A stretch of 64,000 bases of DNA. It comes from Pseudomonas turukhanskensis (lineage in GTDB: Bacteria > Pseudomonadota > Gammaproteobacteria > Pseudomonadales > Pseudomonadaceae). Of this stretch, positions 1-8,612 are shown piece after piece (the first letter of the stretch is position 1; the number at the start of each line of letters is the position of its first letter). The notes beneath the pieces were generated by a model. It worked only from the letters and a program-made list of their open reading frames with translations, did no database searches and had not been told where the DNA came from. The translations under genes and the position numbers were made by a program. The stretch covers positions 186,001 to 250,000 of the forward strand of contig NZ_BSFN01000006.1 in NCBI RefSeq assembly GCF_027922365.1, written 5' to 3'.

Positions 1-2
1 CG

Positions 3-437
3 CGCGCAGGGGAGCAAGGCCGTGGTTTTGCCGTGGTCGCCGACGAAGTGCGCGCCCTGGCCGCCCGCACCCAGGACTCCACCAAAGACATTCAAAACAT
101 GATCGAACGCCTGCAAGTGGGCGTGCAGAACGCCGTGAAGGCGATGGACTCAGGCAGCATCAAGGCCCGTGACAGCGTCGACCGCGCCGCCGGGGTGGAC
201 CAGATTCTGTCCGAATCCAGCGACTCGGTTGGCCGCATCAACGACATGGCCGCCCAGATCGCCACCGCCTGCGAAGAGCAAAGCAGCGTCACCGAAGAAA
301 TCGCCCGCAACATCAGCGACATTCGCGAGCTCTCCAACGAGGCAGCGGCTACCTCGGAAAAAAGCACCGAAGCCAGCCAGCGGCTGTCCGAGTTGTCGAG
401 CGGATTGGCCAAGCTGGTCGGTAGCTTCCGGGTTTAA
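3..437 (+). CDS. Methyl-accepting chemotaxis protein, C-terminal part (5' end outside window)
   Basis: Partial gene entering from the left edge; the reading frame is open from base 3. The encoded stretch holds the highly conserved signalling hairpin tip of chemoreceptors ([17 protein letters not shown], then AART) followed by a long helical region rich in Ala, Ser and Glu ([12 protein letters not shown]) that is the C-terminal methylation helix. The protein would sit in the inner membrane and control the CheA kinase through CheW. Sensor domain and membrane segments lie outside the window, so the ligand cannot be guessed. The family call is secure. Confidence 0.95.
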   Translation, partial: RAGEQGRGFAVVADEVRALAARTQDSTKDIQNMIERLQVGVQNAVKAMDSGSIKARDSVDRAAGVDQILSESSDSVGRINDMAAQIATACEEQSSVTEEIARNISDIRELSNEAAATSEKSTEASQRLSELSSGLAKLVGSFRV

Positions 438-449
438 TCGCTTGGAAAT

Positions 450-515
450 TGCTTGGTGCGCGGAGCACACCCTACCGGGAGGTTGCCCTTGTGGGGTGTG
501 CTCCGCGCACCAAGC
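450..515. repeat. Inverted pair of palindromic repeat, family B (copy 1)
   Basis: Two inverted copies of a unit containing TTGGTGCGCGGAGCACACCC: the first at about 450-475, its reverse complement at about 491-515. The unit itself is a hairpin (TGCGCGGAGCACA). Related copies occur at 4697-4762, 20285-20350 and 49660-49684. It lies just after the chemoreceptor stop codon and may act as a transcript end. Confidence 0.85.
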
Positions 516-632
516 GGTAGCCGGGCTATAGCTGAACTCAATACCAACCCCCGTATTTCCATATTGATTTGATAGCCCCGCGGTCATCTGGCTTTTCTAC
601 CGTGCGAGCTCCTTCATCGCTATGGAACCGCC

Positions 633-2060
633 ATGAAACCGATCTTCCTGAGTCTGTCGCTGGCAGCTGCCTGTTTCCCCCTGTTGGCCCACGCCAGCGG
701 CCTCGCCGATTTCACCCTCACCCCTAACGCCGCCATTTCTGGCTACAACCGCGAAAACCTCACGGCCGTTACCCCAACCCAATGCGCCGAGGCCTGCCAA
801 GGCAGCGACCGCGCCGGCTGGTGCGTGTCGTTCGACTTCAATAAAACCACCAGCGCCTGCGACCTCAGCGACAAGCGCGCAGGCGATGTCGGCGGGCTGA
901 AAACCGACTACAGCGGTAACCCCTACGACCACTACTCGCTCAAGCCCGACCCACTCAAAGCCTTCGCCCGCGTCACCAATGCGGCCATCTCCGGCTCCAA
1001 CGTCGAAAACCTGAAAAACGTCACGCCCAAAGACTGCGCCAGCGCCTGTACCGATGACAGCCGCAGCAGTTGGTGCAAAAGCTTCGACTACAACAAAACC
1101 ACCAGCGCGTGCGATTTGAGCGACAAGCGCGCCAGCGACGTCGGCGGCCTGAAAACCAACTACAGCGGCAACCCGTACGACCACTACTTTGTAGTTGCCG
1201 GCGAAGGCATTCCAAGCCCCGTGCCTGGCAATAAACACGTGCTGTTTATCGGCATCGACGGCCTGCGCGGCGACGCCCTGTTCTGCGAAGGCTGCGCTGT
1301 TACCCCGGCCCTGAGCGCCCTGGCCAACGGCGGTGCCTTTCACCGCAACGTACTAGCCGGTGGCCCGCAAGACACCGTGAGCGGCCCCGGTTGGGCTACC
1401 AACTTCACCGGCTTCTGGGCCAACAACCACGGGGTAACCAGCAACGGCGAAACCCTGCCCATGCTCAAACCCCACGTGTTCGACCTGCTCAAGCAAAGCT
1501 ACCCAACCGCCACCGTGGGCGTGGTGGGCGACTGGTACAACATCACCCACAACCTGAAACCCGTGGGTGCCGACTTTGTCGTGGCCAACAGCGCCAAGAA
1601 CTCCCAACAAGCCACCGACACCGTCAAGGGCTGGCTCGGCTGGAAAAACCCGCCAACCGCCATCTTCTACTACCTGCACAACGTCGACATTCACGCCGCC
1701 AGCTACGCGCCGTTAAACGCCAACTACCAAAGCAAAATCCGCGGCGAAGACGCGCAAATCCAGCAAGTGCTCGACACCCTGGCCGCGCGCCCCGGCTACG
1801 CCAACGAAGAATGGTTGATCGTGGTGGCCTCCGACCACGGCGGCCTGAACAGCGGCCACGGCGGGCAGAGTGCAGGGGAGCGCGACACCATCCTGATCCT
1901 CAATAACAACTACCAGAACCCCGGCAAAACCGCGTACTGCATCGGCGATATGAGCGCCACGCCGCTGCTGCAAATCGACGGAGCCACGCCCCACATCCTC
2001 GACTTCCTCGGCCTGCCCAACGCTACTGCCGGGCACAAGTACCCCGGCTGCGGCCAGTAA
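633..2060 (+). CDS. Secreted type I phosphodiesterase/nucleotide pyrophosphatase with two N-terminal PAN-like modules
   Basis: 475 residues. Residues 1-21 are a Sec signal peptide ending near AHA-SG, so the protein is periplasmic or exported. Residues about 27-107 and 110-188 are two near-identical modules with four Cys each and shared strings such as KTTSACDLSDKRA and YSGNPYDHY; spacing and Cys pattern resemble PAN/apple domains. From about residue 200 the fold is the alkaline-phosphatase superfamily phosphodiesterase: a metal-binding IGIDGLR, the nucleophile region DTVSGPGW and a late VVASDHGGLNSGHG metal site. Substrate unknown; nucleotides or phosphodiester lipids are possible. The ATG at 633 directly precedes the signal peptide. 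Confidence 0.82.
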   Translation: MKPIFLSLSLAAACFPLLAHASGLADFTLTPNAAISGYNRENLTAVTPTQCAEACQGSDRAGWCVSFDFNKTTSACDLSDKRAGDVGGLKTDYSGNPYDHYSLKPDPLKAFARVTNAAISGSNVENLKNVTPKDCASACTDDSRSSWCKSFDYNKTTSACDLSDKRASDVGGLKTNYSGNPYDHYFVVAGEGIPSPVPGNKHVLFIGIDGLRGDALFCEGCAVTPALSALANGGAFHRNVLAGGPQDTVSGPGWATNFTGFWANNHGVTSNGETLPMLKPHVFDLLKQSYPTATVGVVGDWYNITHNLKPVGADFVVANSAKNSQQATDTVKGWLGWKNPPTAIFYYLHNVDIHAASYAPLNANYQSKIRGEDAQIQQVLDTLAARPGYANEEWLIVVASDHGGLNSGHGGQSAGERDTILILNNNYQNPGKTAYCIGDMSATPLLQIDGATPHILDFLGLPNATAGHKYPGCGQ

Positions 2061-2113
2061 GCGGCGCAACGCAAGTGCTTGTAGCGGATGATTTTTTAAA
2101 CCGCACGAGGCGG

Positions 2114-2141
2114 TTGTAAGTTATCGGCAAGCCGGTACAAT
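2114..2141 (+). promoter_or_regulatory. Candidate sigma-70 promoter of the 4.5S RNA gene
   Basis: TTGTAA at 2114-2119 and TACAAT at 2136-2141 are separated by 16 bases, giving a predicted start near 2148, about 28 bases before the mature RNA. Both hexamers match consensus at four to five positions. The placement upstream of a constitutively needed RNA supports the call. Confidence 0.45.
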
Positions 2142-2175
2142 GGCGCGGCCTTCAGCCTTGAAGGCACGCGTTATG

Positions 2176-2287
2176 GTGACCCCCATCGGTCCCCCCGCAA
2201 CGATTACCCGTTAACCTGGTCAGGTCCGGAAGGAAGCAGCCACAGCGGGAACATTGTGTGCCGGGGTGTGGCTGGTGGGGGTTGCCT
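2176..2287 (+). ncRNA. ffs: 4.5S RNA of the signal recognition particle
   Basis: The segment holds the universally conserved tip of SRP RNA: CAGGTCCGGAAGGAAGCAGC at about 2221-2240, with the GGAA tetraloop and the asymmetric loop that binds Ffh. The 5' strand GACCCCCA pairs with the 3' strand TGGGGGTT, closing one long hairpin of about 110 bases, the usual size in gammaproteobacteria. The RNA binds Ffh and directs nascent inner-membrane proteins to FtsY. Mature ends are estimated from the pairing and may be off by a few bases. Confidence 0.95.
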
Positions 2288-2423
2288 CCTTCTAGAGTCC
2301 TGTTTTTTCCATCTTCTTCAGCCAAATGCGCCCAAGTGTCTACGCTTGGTGCTGAATACCCGTGCCTGATGAATTGATGGCAGTAACGGTTGGGCTGAAC
2401 CGAAAAGGCAAAGGTGGCAGCGG

Positions 2424-2624
2424 ATGAACGACCTCCCCGAAAACGAAAAACAAGTCGCCCTGGCGGTCATCCGTGAAATGGCCAAGGCCAAGCGCAGTCT
2501 GCAAGACACGCAGCGTGCCGCGGACGAAGTGCTCAAAGTTTATCGCAAAGTCACGGCGCCGAAAGGACCCAACCGTGTGTTGGCAGTTTTTCGGCGCATC
2601 GTGCTGCCGTTTGGCAGTCGCTGA
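2424..2624 (+). CDS. Small basic hypothetical protein (66 residues)
   Basis: Starts MNDLPENEKQ, is helical and rich in Lys/Arg, and ends in a hydrophobic-basic stretch (RVLAVFRRIVLPFG). AAAGGTGG about 10 bases before the ATG could serve as a ribosome site. It lies between the 4.5S RNA and the convergent lipase gene, ending 9 bases short of the lipase stop. No family recognised. A second ORF in another frame overlaps it, but this one has the better ribosome site and more natural composition. It may be a real small gene. Confidence 0.45.
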   Translation: MNDLPENEKQVALAVIREMAKAKRSLQDTQRAADEVLKVYRKVTAPKGPNRVLAVFRRIVLPFGSR

Positions 2625-2633
2625 GTTTTCGCC

Positions 2634-3863
2634 TTATTTGCCAGCCGGCAACCGCCCCTGCGCCCACTCCATTGCATCGCCCATCGCTGTCGGCACCGTC
2701 GCCTGGTGATAGGTGCGCGCCGTGCCTTTGTCGCCGACCTTGTAGTTGCGCGCATCCACATCCACGCCCAGTGTTTTAAACCGGGCAACCATCTTGGCGG
2801 TGAGGTGCGCTGGCACCACTTCGTCGTTATCCGCTTGCAGCACTAGCAGCGGCACTTGCGGCCGGGTGTTTTCCGTGTCGGCGAGGGTGGCGAGGGCGCC
2901 ATTGAAGGCGGCGTAGTCGGCGTTGGCGTTTACCAGTTCGCTGGTTTTCAGGCTCCAGGCATCCGGGGCGGACAGGCCGACCACGCAGCGTTCTTCCACC
3001 AGTTGAATGCGCTTTTTGCCTTCGGCGGTGAGCATGGCGGTGGTGTTCAGCCCCGGGGCGCCGGCGCCGATGCCGACGGTCATCAGGGCGCCAAAGCCGT
3101 TGGCGTTCATATCGGGGTGGGCTTGGCTGTAGGCCACCAGGGTGCTCAGGTGCGAGGCCGGGGCAATGGCGATGGCGCCTTTGAGGTTCAGGCCCTGGCC
3201 GTAGTCGGGGGCGCGGGCGGCGGTGTAGATGGCCGCTTGGCCGCCTTGGGAGTGGCCCATTACCAGCCAGTTTTTGCTAAGGCCCGGCGTGAGCTGGCGG
3301 GCGGCCAGCACCATGTCGATGGCGCCGCGCGCTTCGGAGTCGCCCACCAGGTACGGGTGGGTTCCGGGCGTGCCAAGGCCTTGGTAGTCGGTTTGCACCA
3401 CGGCGTAACCGCGCTGCAGCCATTGGTCGAGGCTGGCGCTCATCAGGTTGATGTAGTCGCGGGCCGGGTAGTCGGGGCGGTTGCGCGAGGGTGCGCAGAG
3501 GTCGGCGATGCCGGTGGTGCCGTGGGTCCAGCTGAGTACGGGCCAGCCGCCGGCGGGCGGGGTGCCGCTGGGAATGGCTACGGTGCCGGAGACGGCGACC
3601 GGTTGGCCGGCTACGTCGGTGGAGCGGTATAGCACCAGCCAATTTTGCGCGGCGCTGGGCAAGGCGGCCTGGGTGGTGAGCGGGCGGGCCCAGATCAGGT
3701 CGCCGTGGTGACCGGCGGCCAGGGTGGGAGGGGTGTAGAAGGCATCGCCTGCCGGGCCTTGGGTGATGGCGGCGGGCGCGGCGCTATCGAGCTGCGCGCA
3801 GCCGGCGAGCACGGCCAGGGTGCTGGCGGCGATCAGGTGCAGACGGCGGGTTTGAAAGACCAT
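2634..3863 (-). CDS. Secretory lipase-family alpha/beta hydrolase, lipoprotein
   Basis: 409 residues from the ATG at 3863, which follows AAGGAC at good distance. An upstream extension of the frame to 3959 lacks a ribosome site and would bury the signal peptide. The N-terminus has a basic start, a hydrophobic core and the lipobox LAGC, so the mature protein should be lipid-anchored. The nucleophile elbow GHSQGGQAA, preceded by the WPVLSWTHGTTG region, matches the secretory lipase (LIP) family of triacylglycerol or ester hydrolases. A late Asp (VLQADNDEVVP) and His (TYHQATVP) fit the triad. Convergent with the upstream small gene; probably monocistronic. Confidence 0.8.
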   Translation of the reverse strand: MVFQTRRLHLIAASTLAVLAGCAQLDSAAPAAITQGPAGDAFYTPPTLAAGHHGDLIWARPLTTQAALPSAAQNWLVLYRSTDVAGQPVAVSGTVAIPSGTPPAGGWPVLSWTHGTTGIADLCAPSRNRPDYPARDYINLMSASLDQWLQRGYAVVQTDYQGLGTPGTHPYLVGDSEARGAIDMVLAARQLTPGLSKNWLVMGHSQGGQAAIYTAARAPDYGQGLNLKGAIAIAPASHLSTLVAYSQAHPDMNANGFGALMTVGIGAGAPGLNTTAMLTAEGKKRIQLVEERCVVGLSAPDAWSLKTSELVNANADYAAFNGALATLADTENTRPQVPLLVLQADNDEVVPAHLTAKMVARFKTLGVDVDARNYKVGDKGTARTYHQATVPTAMGDAMEWAQGRLPAGK

Positions 3864-4022
3864 TGTTGTTGTCCTTGTTGGGGCCCTCGGGCCTTTGATA
3901 GTGGCCGCCGTGGCCGACCCGGGGTACGGAAATACGTTGTTGTGATGGCCGGGCAACACGCAGATAAATCCCGACTACCCTTGTTCGGGTTTCCCGTCCA
4001 ACCTCTTCAAGGAGCAGTTGCC

Positions 4023-4676
4023 ATGGCGTTGCGCATCAACGATCTGGTCCCGGACTTTAGCGCCGACACCGACCAGGGCCCGATTCAGTTTCACGATTTC
4101 ATCGGGTCGAACTGGACCATCCTGTTTTCCCACCCTAAAGACTTCACCCCGGTATGCACCACCGAGTTTGGCGCCGTCGCGCAATTGGCGGCCGAGTGGG
4201 CCAAGCGTGATACCAAGGTGATTGGTGTGTCGGTGGACGGCGCCGAGTCACATACCAAGTGGAAGGGCGATATCGAGAAGGTGTGCGGCGCGCAGGCTTC
4301 GTTCCCGATCATTGCCGATGAAGGGTTGGTGGTGTCGAAGGCCTTCGATATGTTGCCGGCCGAAGCCTATCTGCCCGATGGCCGTACGCCGGCCGATACT
4401 GCCACCGTGCGCTCGGTGTTCATTATCGGGCCGGATAAAAAGCTCAAGCTGTCGATGACCTATCCGATGTCGGTGGGGCGTAATTTTGCCGAGGTGCTGC
4501 GGGCGCTGGATGCGTTGCAGCTGACCTATAACGTGCCGCTGGCAACGCCGGCCAACTGGGCGGTGGGGCAGGATGTGATTGTGGCGCTGGCGCTGAACGA
4601 TGAGCAGGCCCGTGAGAAGTACGGCGTGCTGGATATCAAGTTGCCGTATTTGCGTACGGCGAAAGCGCCGACGTAG
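4023..4676 (+). CDS. lsfA: 1-Cys peroxiredoxin (Prx6 type)
   Basis: 217 residues. Reduces hydrogen peroxide and organic peroxides in the cytoplasm. The peroxidatic Cys lies in FTPVCTTE with the upstream Pro and Thr of the PxxxT/SxxC site. The long C-terminal domain (about 160-217) and absence of a resolving Cys in the usual position indicate the Prx6/LsfA class. The ATG at 4023 has AAGGAG eight bases upstream; the open frame continues far upstream to 3645 but without a peroxiredoxin-like sequence. No sulfonate genes lie nearby, although lsfA of P. putida was first linked to sulfate starvation. The intergenic spacer before it is 159 bases from the divergent lipase gene and may hold the oxidative-stress promoter. 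Confidence 0.88.
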   Translation: MALRINDLVPDFSADTDQGPIQFHDFIGSNWTILFSHPKDFTPVCTTEFGAVAQLAAEWAKRDTKVIGVSVDGAESHTKWKGDIEKVCGAQASFPIIADEGLVVSKAFDMLPAEAYLPDGRTPADTATVRSVFIIGPDKKLKLSMTYPMSVGRNFAEVLRALDALQLTYNVPLATPANWAVGQDVIVALALNDEQAREKYGVLDIKLPYLRTAKAPT

Positions 4677-4696
4677 TTTTTTGCCACTTGGTTTTT

Positions 4697-4762
4697 GTAG
4701 GGTGCGCTGAGCGCACCGAGCGTTAGCCGCGCCATCGCAACGGTGCGCGGAACACACCCTAC
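4697..4762. repeat. Inverted pair of palindromic repeat, family B (copy 2)
   Basis: GTAGGGTGCGCTGAGCGCACC at 4697 (itself a hairpin), followed after a short spacer by the inverted arm GGTGCGCGGAACACACCCTA. It fills the gap between the convergent peroxiredoxin and small membrane-protein genes and could terminate both. Confidence 0.8.
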
Positions 4763-4767
4763 AGGGG

Positions 4768-4956
4768 CTACAGCCAACCCAACCCGTTGGCCATCAAGCC
4801 GGCAAACACCAGCGCTACCACCACCAGGGCGCCCAGCAAAATACGGGTGTTGCGCCGGGTTTCCTGGTTGATTTCGCTCACGTCGCTGGCGATCTCGTCC
4901 AGGTTGCGGCGGATGTTTTCGAATTGAGTGTCGAGTCTGGGTTCGCTTGGTTCCAC
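4768..4956 (-). CDS. Small single-pass membrane protein with an amphipathic N-terminal helix
   Basis: 62 residues if started at the GTG at 4956, which has GGAG at a suitable distance; an upstream start at 5001 would add 15 residues without a good ribosome site. The first half (FENIRRNLDEIASDVSEIN) is a predicted coiled coil; the second half is one hydrophobic helix (ILLGALVVVALVFAGLMANG). Such layouts are common among small DUF proteins that associate with membrane complexes. No specific function can be given. Confidence 0.6.
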   Translation of the reverse strand: MEPSEPRLDTQFENIRRNLDEIASDVSEINQETRRNTRILLGALVVVALVFAGLMANGLGWL

Positions 4957-5126
4957 GCCTTTATCTCCAAGAAATTGCGGGCCGCTGCCTTGCCGCCGCA
5001 CAGGCTGCCAAGGTCGAAGCTATTTCGCCATCATTGAATAGTCCTACAGCTTTGTAGGAAGATTGCCAAATAACTGTATGCGTATACAGGTTTTTAGCTT
5101 TCTTTCTGATGCCAAGGACATACCCG

Positions 5127-5843
5127 ATGTCGCGTTGTTTGTCGCTGTTGTGCCTGCTGTTGTCCCTCTTTGTTACCACCGCCCACGCCCACGCCGCCGC
5201 CCCCCGCACGTTTGCTGAAGCCAAGAAGGCCGGTTGGAAGCTGTATGCCGCCAATCCGGTTGAGTTCTATTGCGGCTGTCGGTTCGCCGGCAACAAGGTG
5301 GATTTGAAAAGTTGTGGCTATGTGCCGCGCAAAAATGCCCAGCGCGCCGGGCGTATCGAGTGGGAGCACATTGTGCCGGCCTGGGTGATTGGCCATCAGC
5401 GCCAATGCTGGCAGAAGGGCGGGCGCAGCAATTGCTCGCGCTCGGACCTGACCTATCGCCTGGCCGAGGCGGACCTGCATAACCTGGTGCCCAGCATTGG
5501 CGAGGTAAATGGCGACCGCAGCAATTTTGGCTACGGCTGGCTGCCGCAAAAACCGACGCAATATGGCGCGTGCCCGATGGTGGTGGATTTCAAGGCGAAA
5601 AAAGCCATGCCCCGCCCGCAAGTGCGCGGCATGGTGGCGCGTACGTATTTTTATATGAGCGAGCGCTACGGCCTGCGCTTGTCCAAGCAGGACAAGCAGA
5701 TGTACGCGGCGTGGAACAAGCAGTACCCGGTCAAACCCTGGGAGCTGGCCCGCAACCAGAAAGTGGCGTGCATCATGGGCCGCGGCAACCCGTATGTGGG
5801 CAAGGTGGACCTTGCGGCGTGCTCACCACAGGGCAAGCGCTAA
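5127..5843 (+). CDS. endA: Endonuclease I family, periplasmic/extracellular nuclease
   Basis: 238 residues from the ATG at 5127, preceded by AAGGA; an in-frame ATG 18 bases earlier lacks a ribosome site. Residues 1-22 are a signal peptide ending THAHAAA. The body contains the WEHIVPAW motif with the catalytic His of the beta-beta-alpha metal fold, the DLHNLVPSIGEVN segment, and eight or so Cys that should form disulfides, as in Vibrio Vvn and E. coli EndA. It degrades double-stranded DNA outside the cytoplasm. The last 21 bases overlap the end of the convergent chrA. Confidence 0.88.
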   Translation: MSRCLSLLCLLLSLFVTTAHAHAAAPRTFAEAKKAGWKLYAANPVEFYCGCRFAGNKVDLKSCGYVPRKNAQRAGRIEWEHIVPAWVIGHQRQCWQKGGRSNCSRSDLTYRLAEADLHNLVPSIGEVNGDRSNFGYGWLPQKPTQYGACPMVVDFKAKKAMPRPQVRGMVARTYFYMSERYGLRLSKQDKQMYAAWNKQYPVKPWELARNQKVACIMGRGNPYVGKVDLAACSPQGKR

Positions 5844-7166
5844 GCCGAGCAACGCGCAGCTGAGCAGCACTTCGATCACTCCGCGCTTTAAGCGAAACAG
5901 GGCGAAGAACGCCCAGAGCGCAATCAGCGCCGCCGGCCAGTCGAGTGGGCCGGCGAAGCCTTGCGGCCAGAACACGTGGTAGGCGAAGAACAGCGCCAGG
6001 TTGACGATTACCCCGACCACTGCCGCGCTGATGGCGGTAAGCGGTGCAGTAAAGCGCAGTTGGCCGTGGGTAGATTCCACCAGCGGCCCGCCAAGTAAAA
6101 TGAAGAGAAACGATGGCAGAAAGGTGAACCAGGTAACCAGGCAGGCGGCCATGGCACCGGCTAAAAACAGCTGCTCCGGGCCGAAGACCTGTTTGGCAAA
6201 GCCGCCGACAAAGCCGACGAACGCCACCACCATAATCAGCGGGCCGGGGGTGGATTCGCCCAGGGCCAGGCCGTCGATCATCTGCCCCGGCGTCAGCCAG
6301 CCGTAATGGCTCACGGCGCCTTGGTAGATATAGGGCAGCACGGCGTACGCGCCGCCAAAGGTCAGCAGGGCGGCCTTGGTAAAAAACCAGCCCATCTGCG
6401 TGAAGGTGCCGTGCCAGCCGTATAGCGTGGTCAGCGCTGCCATTGGCAGGCACCAGAGTGCCGCACCCGCCAGCATCAATATGATCAAACGCGACCGGCT
6501 AAAGCGCGCATGGGCCGGAGTGGGCGTGTGGTCGTCGATCAATGCGGGGCGATGGCTTTCGTTGTTGGCGCTGCTGTGGCCGCCAAGGTTGAAAAACTGC
6601 GGCCGCCAACGCCCGCCCAGCCAGCCCACAATGCCGGCGCCGAGCACAATGAGCGGGAAGGGCAGGTGCAGGGCAAAAATCGCCACAAAGGCCGTGGCGG
6701 CTATCGCCAGCAGCCAGGGATTTTTCAGGGTGCGTGAGCCGATGCGGTGGGCGGCATGCACGACGATGGCCGTCACCGCCGGCTTGATGCCATAGAGCAA
6801 ACCCGCCACCACGGGTGTTTCGCCCAGGCTGACATACAGCCACGACAGGCCGATCAGCATCAGCAACGAGGGCAGCACAAAGAGGCCGCCGGCAATCACG
6901 CCGCCCCAGGTGCGGTGCATCAGCCAGCCGATATAGGTGGCCAGTTGCTGGGCCTCGGGGCCGGGCAGCACCATGCAGAAATTCAGGGCGTGGAGAAAAC
7001 GTCGCTCGGACAACCAGCGGCGGCGCTCGACCAGTTCTTCATGCATCAAGGCGATTTGCCCGGCCGGGCCGCCGAAGCTGATAAAGCCCAGTTTCAGCCA
7101 GAACCAGAAGGCCTGCTTGAGGCTGACTGGCTCGGGCTTATCCAATTCTGTGGTGGGCGTGGTCAT
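5823..7166 (-). CDS. chrA: Chromate transporter, ChrA family (two CHR domains)
   Basis: 447 residues, the usual length of bidomain CHR transporters. Two homologous halves are visible: FWFWLKLGFISFGGPAGQIALMH near residue 20 and FFTKAALLTFGGAYAVLPYIYQ near residue 255, each beginning with the FGGP/FGGA hallmark, with a GPEAQQLATYIGW segment after the first. About 10-12 membrane helices are predicted. The family exports chromate, though many members have untested substrates. It follows arsB by 22 bases on the same strand, so the two are probably co-transcribed from upstream of arsB. Confidence 0.88.
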   Translation of the reverse strand: MTTPTTELDKPEPVSLKQAFWFWLKLGFISFGGPAGQIALMHEELVERRRWLSERRFLHALNFCMVLPGPEAQQLATYIGWLMHRTWGGVIAGGLFVLPSLLMLIGLSWLYVSLGETPVVAGLLYGIKPAVTAIVVHAAHRIGSRTLKNPWLLAIAATAFVAIFALHLPFPLIVLGAGIVGWLGGRWRPQFFNLGGHSSANNESHRPALIDDHTPTPAHARFSRSRLIILMLAGAALWCLPMAALTTLYGWHGTFTQMGWFFTKAALLTFGGAYAVLPYIYQGAVSHYGWLTPGQMIDGLALGESTPGPLIMVVAFVGFVGGFAKQVFGPEQLFLAGAMAACLVTWFTFLPSFLFILLGGPLVESTHGQLRFTAPLTAISAAVVGVIVNLALFFAYHVFWPQGFAGPLDWPAALIALWAFFALFRLKRGVIEVLLSCALLGLALALW

Positions 7167-7188
7167 CCATTTACCGCCATGTTTTTCG

Positions 7189-8472
7189 CTACCAACTCAG
7201 CCGCAGTGCCAGCGCGGCGAGGGTAATCAGCAGCACCGGCAAGGTCAGCACGATGCCCACCTTGAAGTAGTAACCCCAGGTGATGCGAATGCCCTTGCGC
7301 GCCAATACGTGCAGCCACAGCAAGGTGGCCAGGCTGCCGATGGGGGTGATTTTCGGGCCCAGGTCGCAGCCGATCACGTTGGCGTAAATCATCGCTTCGC
7401 GCACCACGCCGGTGGCCGCCGAGTCTTGAATCGACAAGGCGCCGATCAGCACGCTGGGCAGGTTATTCATCACCGATGACAACAGTGCGGTGGTCAGCCC
7501 CGTGCCCATGGCCGCGGCCCACACGCCATAGCCGCCGAAGTAGTCCAGCGCCTGGGTGAGGTAGGCGGTGAGGCCGGCGTTTTTCAGGCCGTACACCACC
7601 AGGTACATACCCAGCGAAAACACCACGATCTGCCACGGGGCATCGCGCAGTACGCGGCGGGTGGATATCACGTGGCCGTGGGCGGCAACGGCATACAAGG
7701 CGGCGGCACAAACGCCGGCAATCACGCACACCGGCACGCCGAGCGGCTCCAGGGCGAACAGGCCCAGCAGCAATACCAGCAGCACGCCGACGCCCACGAT
7801 AAAGGTCGGGCGGTCGCGGATGGCCTCGGCCGGCAGCTTGAGGTCTTCGGTGGCATATACCGTCGGAATATCGCGGCGGAAAAACAGATAGAGCACGGCC
7901 AGCGTGGCGGCCACGCTGACCACGTTCACCGGCACCATCACGGCTGCATAATCGTTGAAGCTCAGCTTGAAGTAGTCGGCCGAGACGATATTCACCAGGT
8001 TCGACACCACCAGCGGCAGGCTCGCCGTGTCGGCAATAAAGCCCGCGGCCATTACAAAGGCCAGCGTGGCGGCGGGGGAGAAACGCAACGCCAGCAGTAG
8101 CGAGATCACGATGGGCGTCAGAATGAGCGCCGCGCCGTCATTGGCGAACAGGCCGGACACGGCGGCTCCCAGCAGCACGGTAAAGGCGAACAAACGCCGG
8201 CCATTGCCGCGCGCCCAACGCGCCACATGCAACGCTGCCCATTCGAAAAAGCCGGCTTCGTCGAGAATCAGGCTGATGATGATTAGGGCAATAAAGGTGG
8301 CGGTGGCGTTCCAGACAATGGCCCACACGGTGGGAATGTCGTGCAGGCCCACCACGCCGCAGGCCAGGGCCAGTAAAGCACCAATGCTGGCGGACCAACC
8401 GACCCCGAGGCCTTTGGGCTGCCAGATAACCAGGAGCATGGTGAGGGCGAAGATGAGGAAGGCGACGAGCAT
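7189..8472 (-). CDS. arsB: Arsenite/antimonite efflux membrane protein, ArsB family
   Basis: 427 residues with about 11-12 hydrophobic helices and the ArsB-type sequence [16 protein letters not shown] in the first half and [17 protein letters not shown] in the second half; [27 protein letters not shown] is a near signature of ArsB. It would export arsenite by proton antiport in the inner membrane. No arsR, arsC or arsH is next to it; instead chrA follows 22 bases downstream. A family-A repeat pair lies immediately upstream (8481-8592), so the promoter must be inside or beyond that repeat. Confidence 0.9.
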   Translation of the reverse strand: MLVAFLIFALTMLLVIWQPKGLGVGWSASIGALLALACGVVGLHDIPTVWAIVWNATATFIALIIISLILDEAGFFEWAALHVARWARGNGRRLFAFTVLLGAAVSGLFANDGAALILTPIVISLLLALRFSPAATLAFVMAAGFIADTASLPLVVSNLVNIVSADYFKLSFNDYAAVMVPVNVVSVAATLAVLYLFFRRDIPTVYATEDLKLPAEAIRDRPTFIVGVGVLLVLLLGLFALEPLGVPVCVIAGVCAAALYAVAAHGHVISTRRVLRDAPWQIVVFSLGMYLVVYGLKNAGLTAYLTQALDYFGGYGVWAAAMGTGLTTALLSSVMNNLPSVLIGALSIQDSAATGVVREAMIYANVIGCDLGPKITPIGSLATLLWLHVLARKGIRITWGYYFKVGIVLTLPVLLITLAALALRLSW

Positions 8473-8480
8473 AAAGAGTC

Positions 8481-8592
8481 CGTAGGGCGAATATCCGCTC
8501 GCGGATATCCGCCGCAGCGATTTAAGTTAGAAAAGGTAGGCCGTGCGTAAAACGCTGCGGCGGATATCGCCTGTGGCGATATTTGCCCTGCG
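8481..8592. repeat. Inverted pair of palindromic repeat, family A (copy 1)
   Basis: Head unit GTAGGGCGAATATCCGCTCG with its own palindrome (CGCGGATATCCGCCG), then a spacer of about 40 bases, then the inverted unit CGGCGGATATCGCCTGTGGCGATATTTGCCCT. Other copies: 13880-13970, 16198-16270, 43047-43137 and 62697-62779. The layout matches a REPIN (two inverted REPs with a short linker). It sits between arsB and the DUF1254 gene, which are on the same strand. Confidence 0.85.
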
Positions 8593-8612
8593 GTTTTCGC
8601 CGGAGAATGGGT

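Noticed and set aside
3645..4022. Longer N-terminus for the 1-Cys peroxiredoxin
   Set aside because: The upstream extension is Gly/Arg-rich shadow of the lipase gene and the ATG at 4023 has a strong ribosome site.
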